Shown piece by piece: positions 1-11,464 of a DNA stretch of 64,000 nucleotides. The stretch spans positions 15,062,501 through 15,126,500 of the forward strand of contig CM049413.1 of assembly GCA_026929865.2 (NCBI GenBank), written 5' to 3'. Source of the stretch: Hyperoplus lanceolatus (lineage: Eukaryota; Chordata; Actinopteri; Uranoscopiformes; Ammodytidae). The notes below the pieces were generated by a model. It ran no database searches and was not told the DNA's origin. It saw nothing but the letters and a program-made list of their open reading frames with translations. How positions within the stretch are numbered: position 1 is the first letter of the stretch; the number at the start of each line of letters is the position of its first letter. Both the position numbers and the translations under genes were made by a program.

Positions 1-743
1 AAGGAGATAGTTGACTAGGATGTGGGGGAATTATTTCAATGAAAAGTCTTCAACTGTTGAAAAGCTTGAAACTTTTGATCCAGAACTTCAAATATTTGGA
101 GAAGTTTTGCAAGACATCTTTTTCAGAGGTCTTCTGAATAATTTCAAAACTTCTCACTAATCATCATCTATCGACATGCACACACATGTTGGAGCAATTT
201 GCGAAGGATTGGAGATACCTGTATCACCACCTTCCTGAACGATGGATATAGAATGATTCTTTGGAAAAGTCGGTTGTTACATGTCTACCAAGAAGATAGT
301 TTTGCAGTATTTTCTTCTTTCAAAGGTAAAGAGATTCCGATTAAATATACTATTAGACTTGACATTAAATTTAAACCCCTCTACCCCCTTTTTGAAATGG
401 GAATTGAGGAGGCTGGAACTGGACATTTTTGTACCTTTTCCGGAATGGACAATCCGACATTCACACCCACTTCACGCAATGATTTCACCATGTGGGCAGA
501 AGTGAGAAACAATGGAGAATCCGAAGATCTCATTCTTCTTTCTTCACACAACTACCTCCGTCACTTATGTAAAAAAACAAGTGCAATGCTATAAATGCCT
601 CAGAGGAGAGATTGTACTGAATCGTGCATTGTTATCCCCACATCTGAACAATTATCACATCTCGCCCCCTCGCTTTCCACCTCGCCTTAGACGTTTGGCC
701 ACTATGAACAGCCATAATCACTTTTGCCTTCGGACAACACGCT
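1..743. other. non-coding, nothing recognised
   Basis: Open frames such as 199-594 (+) show no known domain, splice-site pattern or repeat signature. I see no gene, RNA or transposon end here. This is flanking DNA to the left of the first nested transposon. Confidence 0.5.
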
Positions 744-1138
744 GTAGGGGAGAACAGGGGAATCTGAGGCATCGGGTAATGTGAGCCACCCCCTGTATCT
801 AGGCAACGGAAAATATTTGTGGTCTTTTGATATATATGTTTTCAAGCCCCTCTCATTTCCCCATGGTCCTGAAAGAGAGGACCTCATGGTGCTATGGTAA
901 GCATGTTTTTTTCACCAAAATAGGTATTTTTCATGTAAAAGTACATTTTCTTGCTGTCAACTTAATCAACTGTTGTGCCAAAGCAAATGTATTCACGTAG
1001 AAAAACTTCTATCATACGTGTTGATGAACTACCAACACATAAAAACCATGTGATGATATTAGCTAAAGATTAGCCTGAAATGCTGAGAGAGGTAGTTTTT
1101 TCTCAAATTGTGGTGGTGGGGGAAAGTGAGCCAAATGC

Positions 1139-1180
1139 TGTGGGGGAAAGTGAGACACTGTCTCACTTCCCCCCACCATG
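1139..1180. repeat. palindromic GTGAG/CTCAC block inside TIR element copy 1
   Basis: The sequence reads GGGGGAAAGTGAGACA and then its near-complement TGTCTCACTTCCCCCC, giving a perfect-looking inverted repeat. Related motifs recur near 1119, 5628 and 5680. It could be a transposase-binding cluster or a hairpin-forming internal repeat. Confidence 0.6.
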
Positions 1181-1404
1181 AGGCACAAGTTACGTTTAGT
1201 CTTAAACTTATTTTAATGTAATATTACATAACATGTTTTATTTTAATGTCATAAACATTGTAGAAAAGCCATCATGCCAAGGAATATAATCCAGTCGGGT
1301 CTTCTCCTGTGTTCTGAGTCCCAGGCTGTTCTCGCTGGTTCTGATTTTCCTATGCTTTGACCCCCAGACACAAGCTGGCTCTAAGGGTCCTGTGTTCTGA
1401 CCCC

Positions 1405-1417
1405 CAGACTGTGTTCT
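1405..1417. repeat. L1 target-site duplication, left copy
   Basis: CAGACTGTGTTCT here is repeated exactly at 5357-5369. The pair brackets the minus-strand L1 and fixes its ends at 1418 and 5356. Confidence 0.85.
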
Positions 1418-1631
1418 GTTTCAAAGGTTTTTTTATTCATCAAAAGGTTTGCAAAGCAAATACAGTACAATGATTTAGTTTTTCCCCTTTTTTCTTCCCC
1501 CAAACACACCCCGTCCATATCCCACCCCCCACCCAACCACAAACAATCCTGCATCAAAAAATTAAATAAAAAAATAAAAAAATAAAAAAACAGCACACAA
1601 AAAAACAAAAGAAAAAAAACAATACACAATG

Positions 1632-2104
1632 TTAAAAAATTACATAAACGAAATACACGCTACACGAAACAAATAAACAATCTATATGAAAAAAAAAATA
1701 CCCTTGTATTGTTGTTGTTGGTTTTTTAAAATAATCTAGGAAGGGGCGCCAAAATCTGTCAAATTTATTCTCGGATCCCTGGGTAGTATAACGTATTTTC
1801 TCTAAATTCATACATGACATAATGTCTCTAATCCAATGTGAGTGGGAAGGAGGAGCAGGATCTTTCCACTTGAGTAAGATAGACCTACGAGCAAGTAATG
1901 AGGTGAAGGCCATTACCTTCAACTTCACTTTAGGCAAGCCCGGATTTGGAGCAATGCCAAAAATTGCAGTGTAAGGGTTCGGCTCAATTTGATGCTGAAG
2001 TACTTCAGAAATCCAGAACTCAGTCAAGGTGGGACACAACCAGTACATGTGAAAGAGTAATGCCGGTGCGCTCTTACAGCTATCACAGGTCGGGTCTACA
2101 TCGG
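1632..2104 (-). pseudogene. L1 ORF2 C-terminal fragment, distal to the Rex3 insertion
   Basis: The minus-strand frame holds DVDPTCDSCKSAPALLFHMY and continues to a stop near 1632. It has a zinc-knuckle-like CxxC in the pattern of fish L1 ORF2 C-termini. It continues the L1 frame cut by the Rex3 at 2169-3589: the residues MSKTKLARMFP occur on both sides of the insertion because the target was duplicated. It is not expressed as a protein on its own. Confidence 0.8.
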
Positions 2105-2144
2105 GGAACATACGAGCTAATTTAGTTTTAGACATGTGGATACA
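2103..2144. repeat. Rex3 target-site duplication (42 bp), left copy
   Basis: A 42-bp stretch starting GGGGAACATACGAGC is repeated at 3590-3631 and flanks the Rex3. It is followed at 2142-2168 by a second copy of the 27 bp found at 2085-2111, so the left junction is a duplicated duplication. Confidence 0.85.
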
Positions 2145-2168
2145 GGTCGGGTCTACATCGGGGAACAT

Positions 2169-3589
2169 CATCATCATCATCATCATCTTCAACCGCTTAT
2201 CCGAAATCGGGTCGCGGGGGCAGCAGCTTGAGCAGGGAACCCCAAACTTCTCTTTCCCGGGCCACTTCAACCAGCTCTGACTGGGGGATCCCGAGGCGTT
2301 CCCAGGCCAGCGTGGAAATATAATCTCTCCACCTAGTCCTGGGTCTTCCCCGAGGCCTCCTCCCAGCTGGACGCTCCTGGAACACCTCCTTAGGGAGGCG
2401 CCCTGGGGGCATCCTTACCAGATGCCCGAACCACCTCAACTGGCTCCTTTCAACGCAAAGGAGTAGCGGCTCTGCCCCGAGTTCCTCACGAATGACTGAG
2501 CTTCACCCTATCTCTAAGGGAGACGCCAGCCACCCTCCTGAGAAAGCCCATTTCGGCCGCTTGTACCCGCGACCTCGTTCTTTCGGTCATTACCCAGCCT
2601 TCATGACCATAGGTGAGGGTAGGAACAAAGATCGCCCGGTAGATCGAAAGCTTTGCCTTACGACTCAGCTCTCTTTTCGTCACAACAGTGCGGTAAAGCG
2701 AGTGCAAAACCGCCCATGCTGCTCCGATTCTACGGCCAATCTCACGCTCCATTGTTCCCTCACTCGCAAACAAGACCCCGAGGTACTTGAACTCCTTCAC
2801 TTGGGGTAAGGACTCATTCCCTACCTGTAGTAGACAATCCATTGGTTTCCTGCTGAGCACCATGGCCTCCGATTTAGAGGTGCTGATCCTCATCCCAACC
2901 GCTTCACACTCGGCTGCAAACCGATCCAATGAGAGCTGAAGGTCACAGGCCGATGATGCCATCAGAACCACATCATCCGCAAACAGCAGAGATGAGATCT
3001 TCAGACCACCAAACTGCAACCCCTCCCCACCACGACTACGCCTTGATATCCTGTCCATAAATATCACAAACAGGATTGGTGATAAAGCGCAGCCCTGGCG
3101 GAGGCCAACCCCCACCGGAAACGAGTCTGACTTACTACCGAGAACCCGTACACAGCTCTCGCTTTGAGCGTACAGAGATTGGATGGCCCTGAGAAGAGAC
3201 ACCCTCACCCCATACTCCCGCAGCACCCCCCACAGTATCTCCCGGGGAACCCGGTCATAAGCCTTCTCCAGATCTACAAAACACATGTAGACTGGATGAG
3301 CAAACTCCCAAGCTCCCTCTAGGATCCTTGCGAGAGTGAAGAGCTGGTCCGTTGTTCCACGGCCAGGACGGAATCCGCATTGTTCCTCTTCAATCTGAGG
3401 TTCGACTATCGGCCGAACCCTCCTTTCCAGCACCTTGGAGTAGACTTTGCCGGGAAGGCTGAGAAGTGTGATACCCCGGTAGTTGGAACACACTCTCTGG
3501 TCCCCCTTTTTAAAAATAGGAACCACCACCCCGGTCTGCCACTCCTTCGGCACTGTACCCGACTTCCACGCAATGTTGAAGAGGCGTGC
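2169..3589 (-). mobile_element. Rex3 (RTE-clade) LINE, 5'-truncated, inserted in the L1
   Basis: A minus-strand RTE-type element. Its 3' end shows the GATAAGCGGTTGAAGATGATG signature followed by short ATG/GAT tandem repeats (2167-2190), typical of fish Rex3. The region near 3079-3105 (GGTGATAAAGCGCAGCCCTG) matches the conserved Rex3 reverse-transcriptase core. The 5' end is truncated at about 3589 inside the reverse transcriptase. The element is younger than the L1 it sits in. Confidence 0.88.
2197..3589 (-). pseudogene. Rex3 reverse transcriptase, truncated and frameshifted
   Basis: The frame from 3589 down to 2486 includes PIFKKGD, the fingers/palm motif GFRPGRGTTDQ, VDLEKAYDRVP, LRQGCALSPILF and the catalytic FADD (LLFADDVVLM). 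The conserved C-terminal tail (RWFGHLVRMPPGRLP and GRPRTRWRDY, ending LLPPRPDFG) lies in another frame at 2440-2197, so a frameshift lies near 2440-2500. The N-terminal endonuclease is missing. The product would be a polymerase for target-primed reverse transcription. This copy is inactive. Confidence 0.88.
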
Positions 3590-3631
3590 GGGGAACATAC
3601 GAGCTAATTTAGTTTTAGACATGTGGATACA
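3590..3631. repeat. Rex3 target-site duplication (42 bp), right copy
   Basis: It matches 2103-2144. The L1 ORF2 frame (MSKTKLARMFP on the minus strand) runs through it, showing that the L1 was the target. Confidence 0.85.
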
Positions 3632-5355
3632 ATGTACTACTTTAAATTGCACAAGAGCATGTCGGGCGCACATGGAGGTAGAGTGTATACGATCCAGGAC
3701 TAAATCCCACATGTGATCTGTGAAGGCAGAACCTAGGTCCTGCTCCCACAGGGTTCTTATAGCTGCTAATGAGGGGCTATGCAACTTCGATATAAAGTTG
3801 AAAAACACAGAAATTGAGCCTTTTAATGTGGGGTTTACCGAAAGAAACTAATCGACATGATTGGCTGGCGGTTTGTGAGGAAATTGGGGAATTAACTTCT
3901 GCGTAAAATGCCTGATTTGCAGAAATCGGAAAAAATTAGTCTTTTCGATACCAAAATGTTTTGTCAATTGAGAACAACTAACAAATAGATCATTAATAAA
4001 TAAATCACCGATGCATTTTAAGCCTTTTTTATGCCAGATCTTGAATGCACCATCCACTGTCGAGGGAGTAAACAAATGATTGCTGCAATTGGGCTGAAAA
4101 GTGAAAAATTCTGCATTCCAAAATTCTTCCTAAATTGGGTCCAAATTCGAAGGGAGTGCTTACTGTGCTACTGTTGGGAATAGCCGAAGTGAGTGGAGGT
4201 GCGGCGCATAAGAGGGCAGATAGAGACAATGGGCTAATAGCGCTGGACTCCATTGTTACCCAGACTGGGGCTGAGTCGTCAAGGTGAAAATGCACCCAAT
4301 ACACTAAAGAACAGATATTAGCATCCCAGTAATAGTATTGGAAATTAGGGAGGGCCATTCCACCTGTTTGTTTGGGTCTTTGAAGAAAAGCTTTCCGTAA
4401 CCGAGGGTGTTTACCATTCCAAATATAATTTATCATTAAAGAGTCAAGGGCCTGAAAAAAGGATTTGGGGAGAAAGATGGGGAGACATTGGAATAGATAT
4501 AGGAACTTTGGGAGTAATGCCATTTTAATTGAATTTATTCTACCTATGAAAGAGAATGCTAGAGGAGACCACTTCGATAATATTTGCTTCGCCTGATTTA
4601 ATAATTTGAGGAAGTTAGATTTAAATAGGTTTTTAAAATTTCTGGTAAAACATACCCCAAGGTAACTCAGCTGATCTGTCACCACTTTGAGTTGGAGAGC
4701 TGTATAATCAAGTTTAAGAGCTTCTTTATTAATTGGAAAGAGTTTGCTCTTACTCAAGTTAAGTTTATAGCCAGAAAACTGACTAAAGACCTCCAACACA
4801 GAAAGTGCCTCCGGTAAAGAGGTGGCTGGCTTGGCGACAAACAAAAGTAAGTCATCGGCGTATAATGATACCTTGTGTTCAATTCCTCCTCTCCATATCC
4901 CCTGGATCTGTTTGTTACCGCGAATGGTGGTTCGATTGCAATAGCAAAAAGGAGCGGGCTCAAAGGACAACCCTGCCGGGTCCCACAGTGCAGATCAAAA
5001 CTACTTGAGTAACGGCTGTTTGTTAATACTGAGGCAGAAGGGCATGCATATAATAATTTAACCCAAGAAGTGAAAACAGGACCCAAACCAAATTTTTCAA
5101 GGGTGAAAAACAAATAATTCCATTCTACTCTATCAAATGCTTTTTCAGCATCCATAGAAGCGAGGCATTCTGATTCAATATTTCTGGGGGAATATAAAAT
5201 GTTCATTAGCCGGCGGGTATTATAAAATGATTGGCGTCCCTTTATAAACCCAGTTTGGTCGGGGGATATGATAGAGGGGAGAACATCCTCCAATCTATGG
5301 GCGAGAATTTTAGCAAGTATCTTCACATCCGTATTTAATAGTGAAATTGGTCGCC
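3591..5355 (-). pseudogene. L1 ORF2 reverse transcriptase fragment, frameshifted
   Basis: Minus-strand pieces are 5355-4754, 4970-4029, 4075-3848 and 3808-3591. Together they give a reverse-transcriptase region with GFIKGRQSFYN, MDAEKAFDRVEW, GTRQGCPLSPLLFA and YADDLLLF, then the thumb and connection region (LSYLGV, KWSPLAFSFIGRINSIKM, GGMALPNFQYYYWDANI) characteristic of L1-like ORF2. Changes of frame near 4900 and 4050 and a stop near 3848 show decay. It joins the fragment at 1632-2104 across the Rex3. Confidence 0.85.
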
Positions 5356-5356
5356 T

Positions 5357-5369
5357 CAGACTGTGTTCT
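5357..5369. repeat. L1 target-site duplication, right copy
   Basis: An exact match to 1405-1417. The L1 frame (RRPISLLN) starts immediately to its left on the minus strand. Confidence 0.85.
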
Positions 5370-5885
5370 AATCTAACTGGTTCTATCTTTCATTTGAATC
5401 TTATTAAAACCTTTTGAATTATAATATGTTGTATTTGATTTAGTTCAGAGTTACTTTTAAATGTTTAGAATATTTGCTTTGCTTAATTGACCAAACCCCA
5501 TCATTTTTTTACTAGTCCAACATTAGTTCTGGAATGTGTGGCTAGCTTTCAGGATTTTAACTGTTACAATATGTGTTGTTATGGTAGTTTCAGAGTGGAA
5601 AAAGTAAGTGGATCAGTTTACCCCCAGCTGGTTCACTTTACCCCCTTGATTTTTCTGGTCTGTCTCAGTTTACCCCACAGCTGGGGTAAAGTGAGCCACA
5701 TGACAACTTTTTTTAAAACAATCATATTTTCACTGCCCTTTGTCTTGAAAAATTCTGCTAGTGCCCATTTCTAGTAAACATCCTGAATTAATGGGAAATG
5801 TGTAAATTCAAGTGATAAATCATTTTAGCTCGCTTAGAGGGGAGCAAATGTAAAAAGTGGCTCAGATTACCCCGTTCTCCCCTAC

Positions 5886-8653
5886 TGTACAAAACTACTT
5901 TTCAGCACTCAGAATGGGAAAGTCTCAGTGAAAGATATCTCATAAGTTTCCCAGAAAAATCAGAAACTACCGCTGTGGATTGATGCCTATGGGGCTAAAT
6001 TCACATCGATGTGTGCTTCCTGTTTTTGCTATCAGTTCGACTTCAGATAAGGTGGACAAGGTGCATGAGGATTGCATCCAGTGGGAATGAATGACGTCAG
6101 TCAGTCTTGAATCCTCAAGTACAAGGAGGAGCTCTCTGCTGTTTCCTGGAGCTGCACCAGCCAAATGTTCACCAACATTTTCTGAAGGGGTATCAAACGG
6201 GCAAGCCTTCGTCATTACATACATTATCGGTACATATACCTTTAACTGTAGATCTCAGCCTCCGGGTTGAATGTCCCCATTGAGATTGCAGCCATGCACG
6301 ATTATAGTTTATAGTGATTCATTGCACCGAATATAACCCAGTCAGTCAGACCTGCAGGAAACAGGTTTTGTCCTCAATGCCACACATTTCACTGAGCGCT
6401 GAGTCAGTGTGACAGGATCGCTATGGGTGCGTGACAGCCCGAGCAAACAGTCAGTCCTGCAGTGTGTGTTCAGGGACAGACAGCTGCAGTTACTTCCAAG
6501 TACCTCAGCCAGTGTTATGGGTACTGTTGATGTGTTCCCCTTACGCAAGGAGAGAGTGTGTGTGTTGATGTAATAGAGTTGGTGCTGACTGAAAGTCTCT
6601 ATGAGTGTGTGTGTTTGTGTGTGTATGTATTTCTGTGCATAGGGTGTGGGCGGAGGTAATTAAGGTGTCAGGAAACATGCATTATTAATCGTAACACGAC
6701 GTAATAATGGAGAGGCAGCGTGAGCTGTCATGCCCGGACGCTTTTACAGCCTTGGGATGTGTGTGTACGTGTGTGTGAGTGAGTGTGTGTGTTTCTCATG
6801 TGTTTTTGGTTGGTCCATTTGACAAGAATCCCACCACAGATATACAATATGTGTTGGGGATGTTTTTTTAATTTCGTCTGTGACTGCTTTTTGCGTTGCG
6901 CAATATGGAAACAGGCTTCAACCTGTGTTTGATAAAGAAATACGTACATGTACTGTAAGACCTATTTCAGCTACTGTTTTGAATAGTATACGTCCAATAT
7001 TTTGATACTATCTTGCTTTTGTTTAATGAGGTCATTTTTGCCATTCAGACTGCAACAAAAGGACGCCGTAAGGAGCACTTGGAGAGTGTAGTCGTGACGG
7101 GGCCATCACACAAGCGAGGACGCAAATGTTCTATTCCTGGTTCAGTGGGTTGATGAGGAGCCCGGCTTGTTTGTGATAGTGTTGAGACAGGGCTTAGGTG
7201 TTAGGCAGGTTACCAGGCTGTGACTCAATGTTTAGTGTTGATTCCCCCTCAGTGTTTAGTGTTATGTCATTTTCCCCTCCGGGTAAATTCTAAAGGGGTT
7301 AGGTTGATCCGGCCCTTCTAAATCCAAGTTGAGCAGTGGTATGTAACGAATGGCACGAGAGACTTGTGACGGCTTAGGGAAAGTTGTTTTCACTGATCGG
7401 AGACCTAGCCAAAATCCACAGAAAAAAAAGGTGCAAGAACACGTCTTCAATTTCCAAATAAAAGAAAAGGCAAAAGTGCTTTTCAGGAACACCTGTTCAC
7501 ACACAGATGCACATTAAAGTAAGATTAAACAGCATGTTTTCTTGCAGGCGACATTGTTATGCCTACTGTGTCTTGTTTCTATTTTTCCTCACCTCAGACT
7601 AAGACCAAATCTTACCAGACGTTTATCTCGGAGAAGAGAGCAGATTTATTATATAGAAATTAAATGATAATGCAATCCAGATCTTGCTTTTTATAGTCTG
7701 AGACAGAGATGAAAATGGTTTGTGCAAAAAGATGTTTTATAGTAATGCAATTATAAGGGGATAGTAAAACTATTTTCGGTGCAGTTAACTTGTATCAAGG
7801 TCATCGTGGAAGTCATGCCTCAGACTTTTTTTGTGTGTTTTTTTTGGACTTCTTGTCCCCAGATCCTGAGCAGTATAGGCAGGGGTCTTGGCACTTAATA
7901 AATTCAAGAGCACTGCGAGCAATCTCTTAGTGTTTTTTTCCACCCTCAGGCATGTTCCATTTTCTGTGTGCGGTGCTGCTTGTGAGCTCCTTTTGACATG
8001 TTATTATTCTTTACCGCGCATGGCTGTGCATCTGAGAGAACAGCTAAAACCTGCGTGGAGGCTTGCCTGGAAAAGATCGCCCAAGTATTCACAGAGGGGA
8101 GAGAAGGAGGAGGAAAACAGCTCTCGTCAGGGATTCTTGAACCACACTGGTAGCTACTTAGGATTCTGAAGACTATCACTCAATCTAACTAGTTTAATGT
8201 GGAATAAAAGTCCAATCACTGTTTCGAGTAAATAAACATCTCCAAACCAGACACCAAAGACATTTGAGTTGATTTCCAGCTGTGATGCCTTCAACATGTC
8301 GAACTGTAGGAAACTATATATATCAATGGCTAATTCTTATCAGAGTGTAGAGTGTAGTATCTGTAAGCCATAGTAAGTGTTGAACTAAATTAGCATAATT
8401 GTACTGGATTCAGAAAAAAGTGCTGCTTTTATTAGTCAGGTAAATACTGACAGGCCTTCACTGAAAATAAGCAACTAAATGCTCATCTTGTTATTTGGTT
8501 TCTGGAGTGGTTTGACAGGCAGAGTTAGATGAAAAGATGGATAACGCTCTCACACTTGGCACAAATATGGGCAACAGGGAGTAATAGCTAGCTTACCTAA
8601 CAAACCACCACCACAAAAAAAGAAATAAAAAAGAAATAGAAGAAATTACAGAA
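5886..8653. other. non-coding, weak GT-rich tracts only
   Basis: I see no splice-bounded coding segment or transposon end. Interrupted GT runs lie around 6555-6632 and 6757-6795. Short open frames (for example 5967-6224 minus and 7262-7504 minus) show no domain and are chance frames. Confidence 0.5.
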
Positions 8654-8806
8654 GAGGATTAGGGCCACACATGTGGTAAGTAAAGTAAAAAAAAAAAAAA
8701 GTTCTGACTTTATTCTCAGAATTCTGAGAAAAAAGTCAGAACTTTTTTTTAATTGTTTTACACTTTTTTATTATATATATTTTTTTCATGTGTGACCCTA
8801 ATCCTC
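8654..8806. mobile_element. fold-back MITE
   Basis: The outer arms, GAGGATTAGGGCCACACATG at 8654-8673 and 8787-8806 reversed, differ at one base. The core at about 8701-8745 is itself a palindrome (AGTTCTGACTTTATTCTCAG and its near-complement) flanked by A and T runs. The whole 153 bp can fold on itself. I see no coding capacity, and no clear target duplication beyond a possible TA. Confidence 0.65.
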
Positions 8807-9851
8807 TTTCGTAAGAAACAGTGGAGGCTTGCCTAGAAGAGATTGGTGAAGAAAAACAACAGGTCCTGGTTTTGTGGCTATTTACACTTTGGACTTTTTC
8901 TTGGCCTGGAGAACATTGACTTTGTTGAGTCTAGTGGTTATTGTGAGCATCAATAGTTTAATATTTTGGGAATTTCATTTCTTCACTTGACTTGCCAGGT
9001 CCATACTCCTCTATATTCTCATATCATGGTAAATTTAATCTTGCAGCCGGTTATCTTAGCTTAAAAAATACTGGAAAATGACCTGCCCGGGACTATAGTG
9101 TTGGCAAGTGGCACACACTCGCGATATTCATCCTCTTTCACAACTCTATGAAGCAACGCCGTGCTTGAGAAACAAAAATGCAATGTAATTGTTGAGCACA
9201 TGACATCTCAAGAACTTTGAACTCTGGAATGCAATATATTATACTTTATAAAATCAGACACCAATGAACGGATCACATCTGTGTCACAAAAGGACAATTC
9301 TAAACACATGATGTGAATCCTTAGGAGTAAAATGATCAACGGTGCTGGACTCTGTTTATGTGAAGGCTGTCAACACTGTGACTTACTCAACCGTGGTGTT
9401 TATACTGTGAGCTGGTTCACGGTCCGAAGGTTGGGTTCAGCATGCAAGAGGCTCACCGAGGAGACAAGGGACGGGGTCAAAGCCAATAACCCCTGCCCAA
9501 AGCGAGTAAGAGGAAGACTGTATACACATCAGGTTTAAGCTCTGCGGTTAGCGCTGTATGTATGAATGGGAAGTTTTCCACCGGTGGATCCTCCCTGCAC
9601 ATGAGTGCGTAGGTGCATTCATACGAGAGGAGGAAGTATAACAAGAACCTCCTCCTACACATACGGCATAGGTCCATTGTGTCTTTGTGTGTGTGTGTGT
9701 GTATTTCACTATTATTTGTTAGGATACTTTGTGGCTTATATGCGTGTGGAACTCACTGCAGACGACTTCCCTTGTGGGAGAGCACAGACAGTGAAACAAT
9801 ACACTTCTCTTATGATTATCATTCTCCATTATACACACACATACACGTACG

Positions 9852-9853
<2 letters not shown>
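8807..9853. other. non-coding, nothing recognised
   Basis: The open frames at 9332-9538 (+) and 9477-9677 (-) lack domains and run into the neighbouring CA repeat region. No transposon ends were seen. Confidence 0.45.

Positions 9854-9934
<81 letters not shown>
9854..9934. repeat. (CA)n microsatellite
   Basis: About 40 uninterrupted CA units. The long His/Thr- or Cys/Val-only frames across it are artefacts of the repeat. Confidence 0.98.
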
Positions 9935-9936
<2 letters not shown>

Positions 9937-10991
9937 AGGCTCCTCTAACACAAGCCAGATGTCTCCTGGAACAGTATCGGAGATGGAAAGTTATCCTCTT
10001 CATTTTCAGGAGTAAATATTTTTCACCGGTTTGAAAGGTAACTGGAAACAGCCGGATTAAGGAGAAGGAGAGGATACACGGATAAGAAAAGAAATGTAAA
10101 ACTCTCTCTGCTCAGTGCTCATGATAAAAGAATGAGCCTGATAGTTATACAAGACCACCGTGGGTGCTCATCTTACCTCAACAGACATGCTTCGCTCACC
10201 AAACACTCCCCTTGCTTCCCCCCTGAGTTTTACTAGCATTTTGACACGTCAAGTCCTGTGGAAGCGAACTCAACCTCAAACCAAATTTTTGTCACAATCC
10301 CTCCAACAACATTGTGGTTGCAAGCCTATAGCACACAGTGAATCCGTTTTTACATTCAAACAAAGGTCTACTATACTGCATGGTAGGCTTTCGAAGGTGA
10401 ATTCTGGATGATTACAATTTGGATCTAATTTTTTAAAAAAAGTATTGGTTCTGATGATGTGCTGAAGTAATTGCTGAGCTCTTGGAAGCAAGACATCATT
10501 GCTAAGTTTACATCCAATGGGACTAATTAAAGGCTGACAGGCACGTTTTTCCCCCCTCACAAACACAGTATCATCAAGCAGCATGTAGGAGAGAATGAAT
10601 CAGCGCCAATAAAGTGTGAAGGTTTTTTTTTTGCAGAGGAAGGTGAAAAAAAAGTTTATCCGTGTGTTACATTTGATAGCTGGTTCAGTTGTGTATCATA
10701 TTTGCAAGTTGTATGAGATAGGCTGATATATATTCTGAATACATTTCAGATTTTGCATAACATTGTGATGAATTTTGGCGGTTGGCAGCCCTTCAGTTGT
10801 TATAATTCAGTTTGGCACGAGTCATGGGGGAGTTTGGACTTCGAATGAAAAATAATATCTTTTGACTTTATTCTCTGAATGATAAATGAGTCAATTAGCT
10901 TTTCTGCCACAAATCAGTTCAGCATTTTCACATGAAAGCGCTGTGTTTGTTTTTGAGACCTGATTCTTTTAAATGATCAGATCAAGTCAAA
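9935..10991. other. non-coding, nothing recognised
   Basis: The overlapping frames on both strands near 10160-10584 have no recognisable domain. I see no splice or repeat structure. Confidence 0.45.
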
Positions 10992-10995
10992 TTAA

Positions 10996-11460
10996 AGGTG
11001 AAGTAAGCGATGTATTTATGTTAATATAAGTGTTAAATCGCTCTTCATTCATACAGTGATCTCTCATATAGTGTGCGTTTCATAAAGCCGATTCTCTCAG
11101 TCACTCGCTCTGCATGTAATCGTCAAATTAACTTTTCGGGGATCCCACTACTGTTAACCAATCAGAAGAGAGAACACTACAAACCATCACCCATCTCACT
11201 GCCGGTGCACGTGCAGAGCAACAGATGGGTCAATAAGTATGCGCCTACAATGGCGGAGCAGGTAAAAATCCTTCCCAATGTCTGTTTTGATGTTTTTTTT
11301 ATCACGTTTTATCACACTTATGGATCTAAGATGATGCTGGATAACTTGCTGCTTGAAGACCGCAGGGCTAAATGTGGTGACGTGGGGATGACTGAGGGGA
11401 CTGCTAACTCCAGTCACTGACAGGAAGTTAGCTACACTGACCATTCCACTTACTGAACCT
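10996..11460. mobile_element. TTAA-target MITE
   Basis: The left end AGGTGAAGTAAG and the reverse complement of the right end AGGTTCAGTAAG match at 10 of 12 positions, and each is flanked by TTAA (10992-10995 and 11461-11464). TTAA duplication is typical of the piggyBac and Kolobok superfamilies. At 465 bp it has no transposase, so it is non-autonomous. The frames at 11073-11420 (+) and 11196-11444 (-) lie inside it and are not genes. Confidence 0.65.
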
Positions 11461-11464
11461 TTAA

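Larger units (their letters stand above)
1418..5356 (-). mobile_element. L1-clade LINE, 5'-truncated, hosting a Rex3 insertion
   Basis: A minus-strand non-LTR retrotransposon bounded by a 13-bp target-site duplication. Translated pieces follow the order of an L1 ORF2 reverse transcriptase and C-terminal region: RPISLLN and KILAKILA near the truncated 5' end, GTRQGCPLSPLL, YADD, then the distal region and a C-terminal part left of the Rex3. The endonuclease domain is absent, as expected for a 5'-truncated copy. The T-rich stretch at 1428-1434 and the low-complexity 3' part (about 1560-1630) fit a 3' UTR and tail. The copy carries frameshifts and is dead. Confidence 0.9.
744..5885. mobile_element. 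TIR DNA transposon (GTAGGGGAGA family), copy 1, interrupted by an L1
   Basis: The left end (744-768) and the reverse complement of the right end (5861-5885) agree at 23 of 25 positions and begin GTAGGGGAGAAC. Inside are repeated GGGGAAAGTGAGCC-like motifs in both orientations (about 1108-1185 and 5605-5700), including a palindromic block at 1139-1180. Such arrays resemble subterminal transposase-binding repeats. Without the inserted L1 the element would be about 1.2 kb and non-autonomous. I see no convincing target-site duplication, so the superfamily stays open. The related copy at 47676-48581 shares the outer terminal bases. Confidence 0.7.

Noticed and set aside
2492..2809. Plus-strand 105-codon frame
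   Set aside because: It is the antisense shadow of the Rex3 reverse transcriptase, as are 3380-3607 and 3483-3716.
9605..10003. Long His/Thr- or Cys/Val-rich frames on both strands
   Set aside because: They are translations of the (CA)n repeat at 9854-9934. The same holds at 18443-18739, 22795-23043, 24155-24599, 57579-57855 and 57891-58097.
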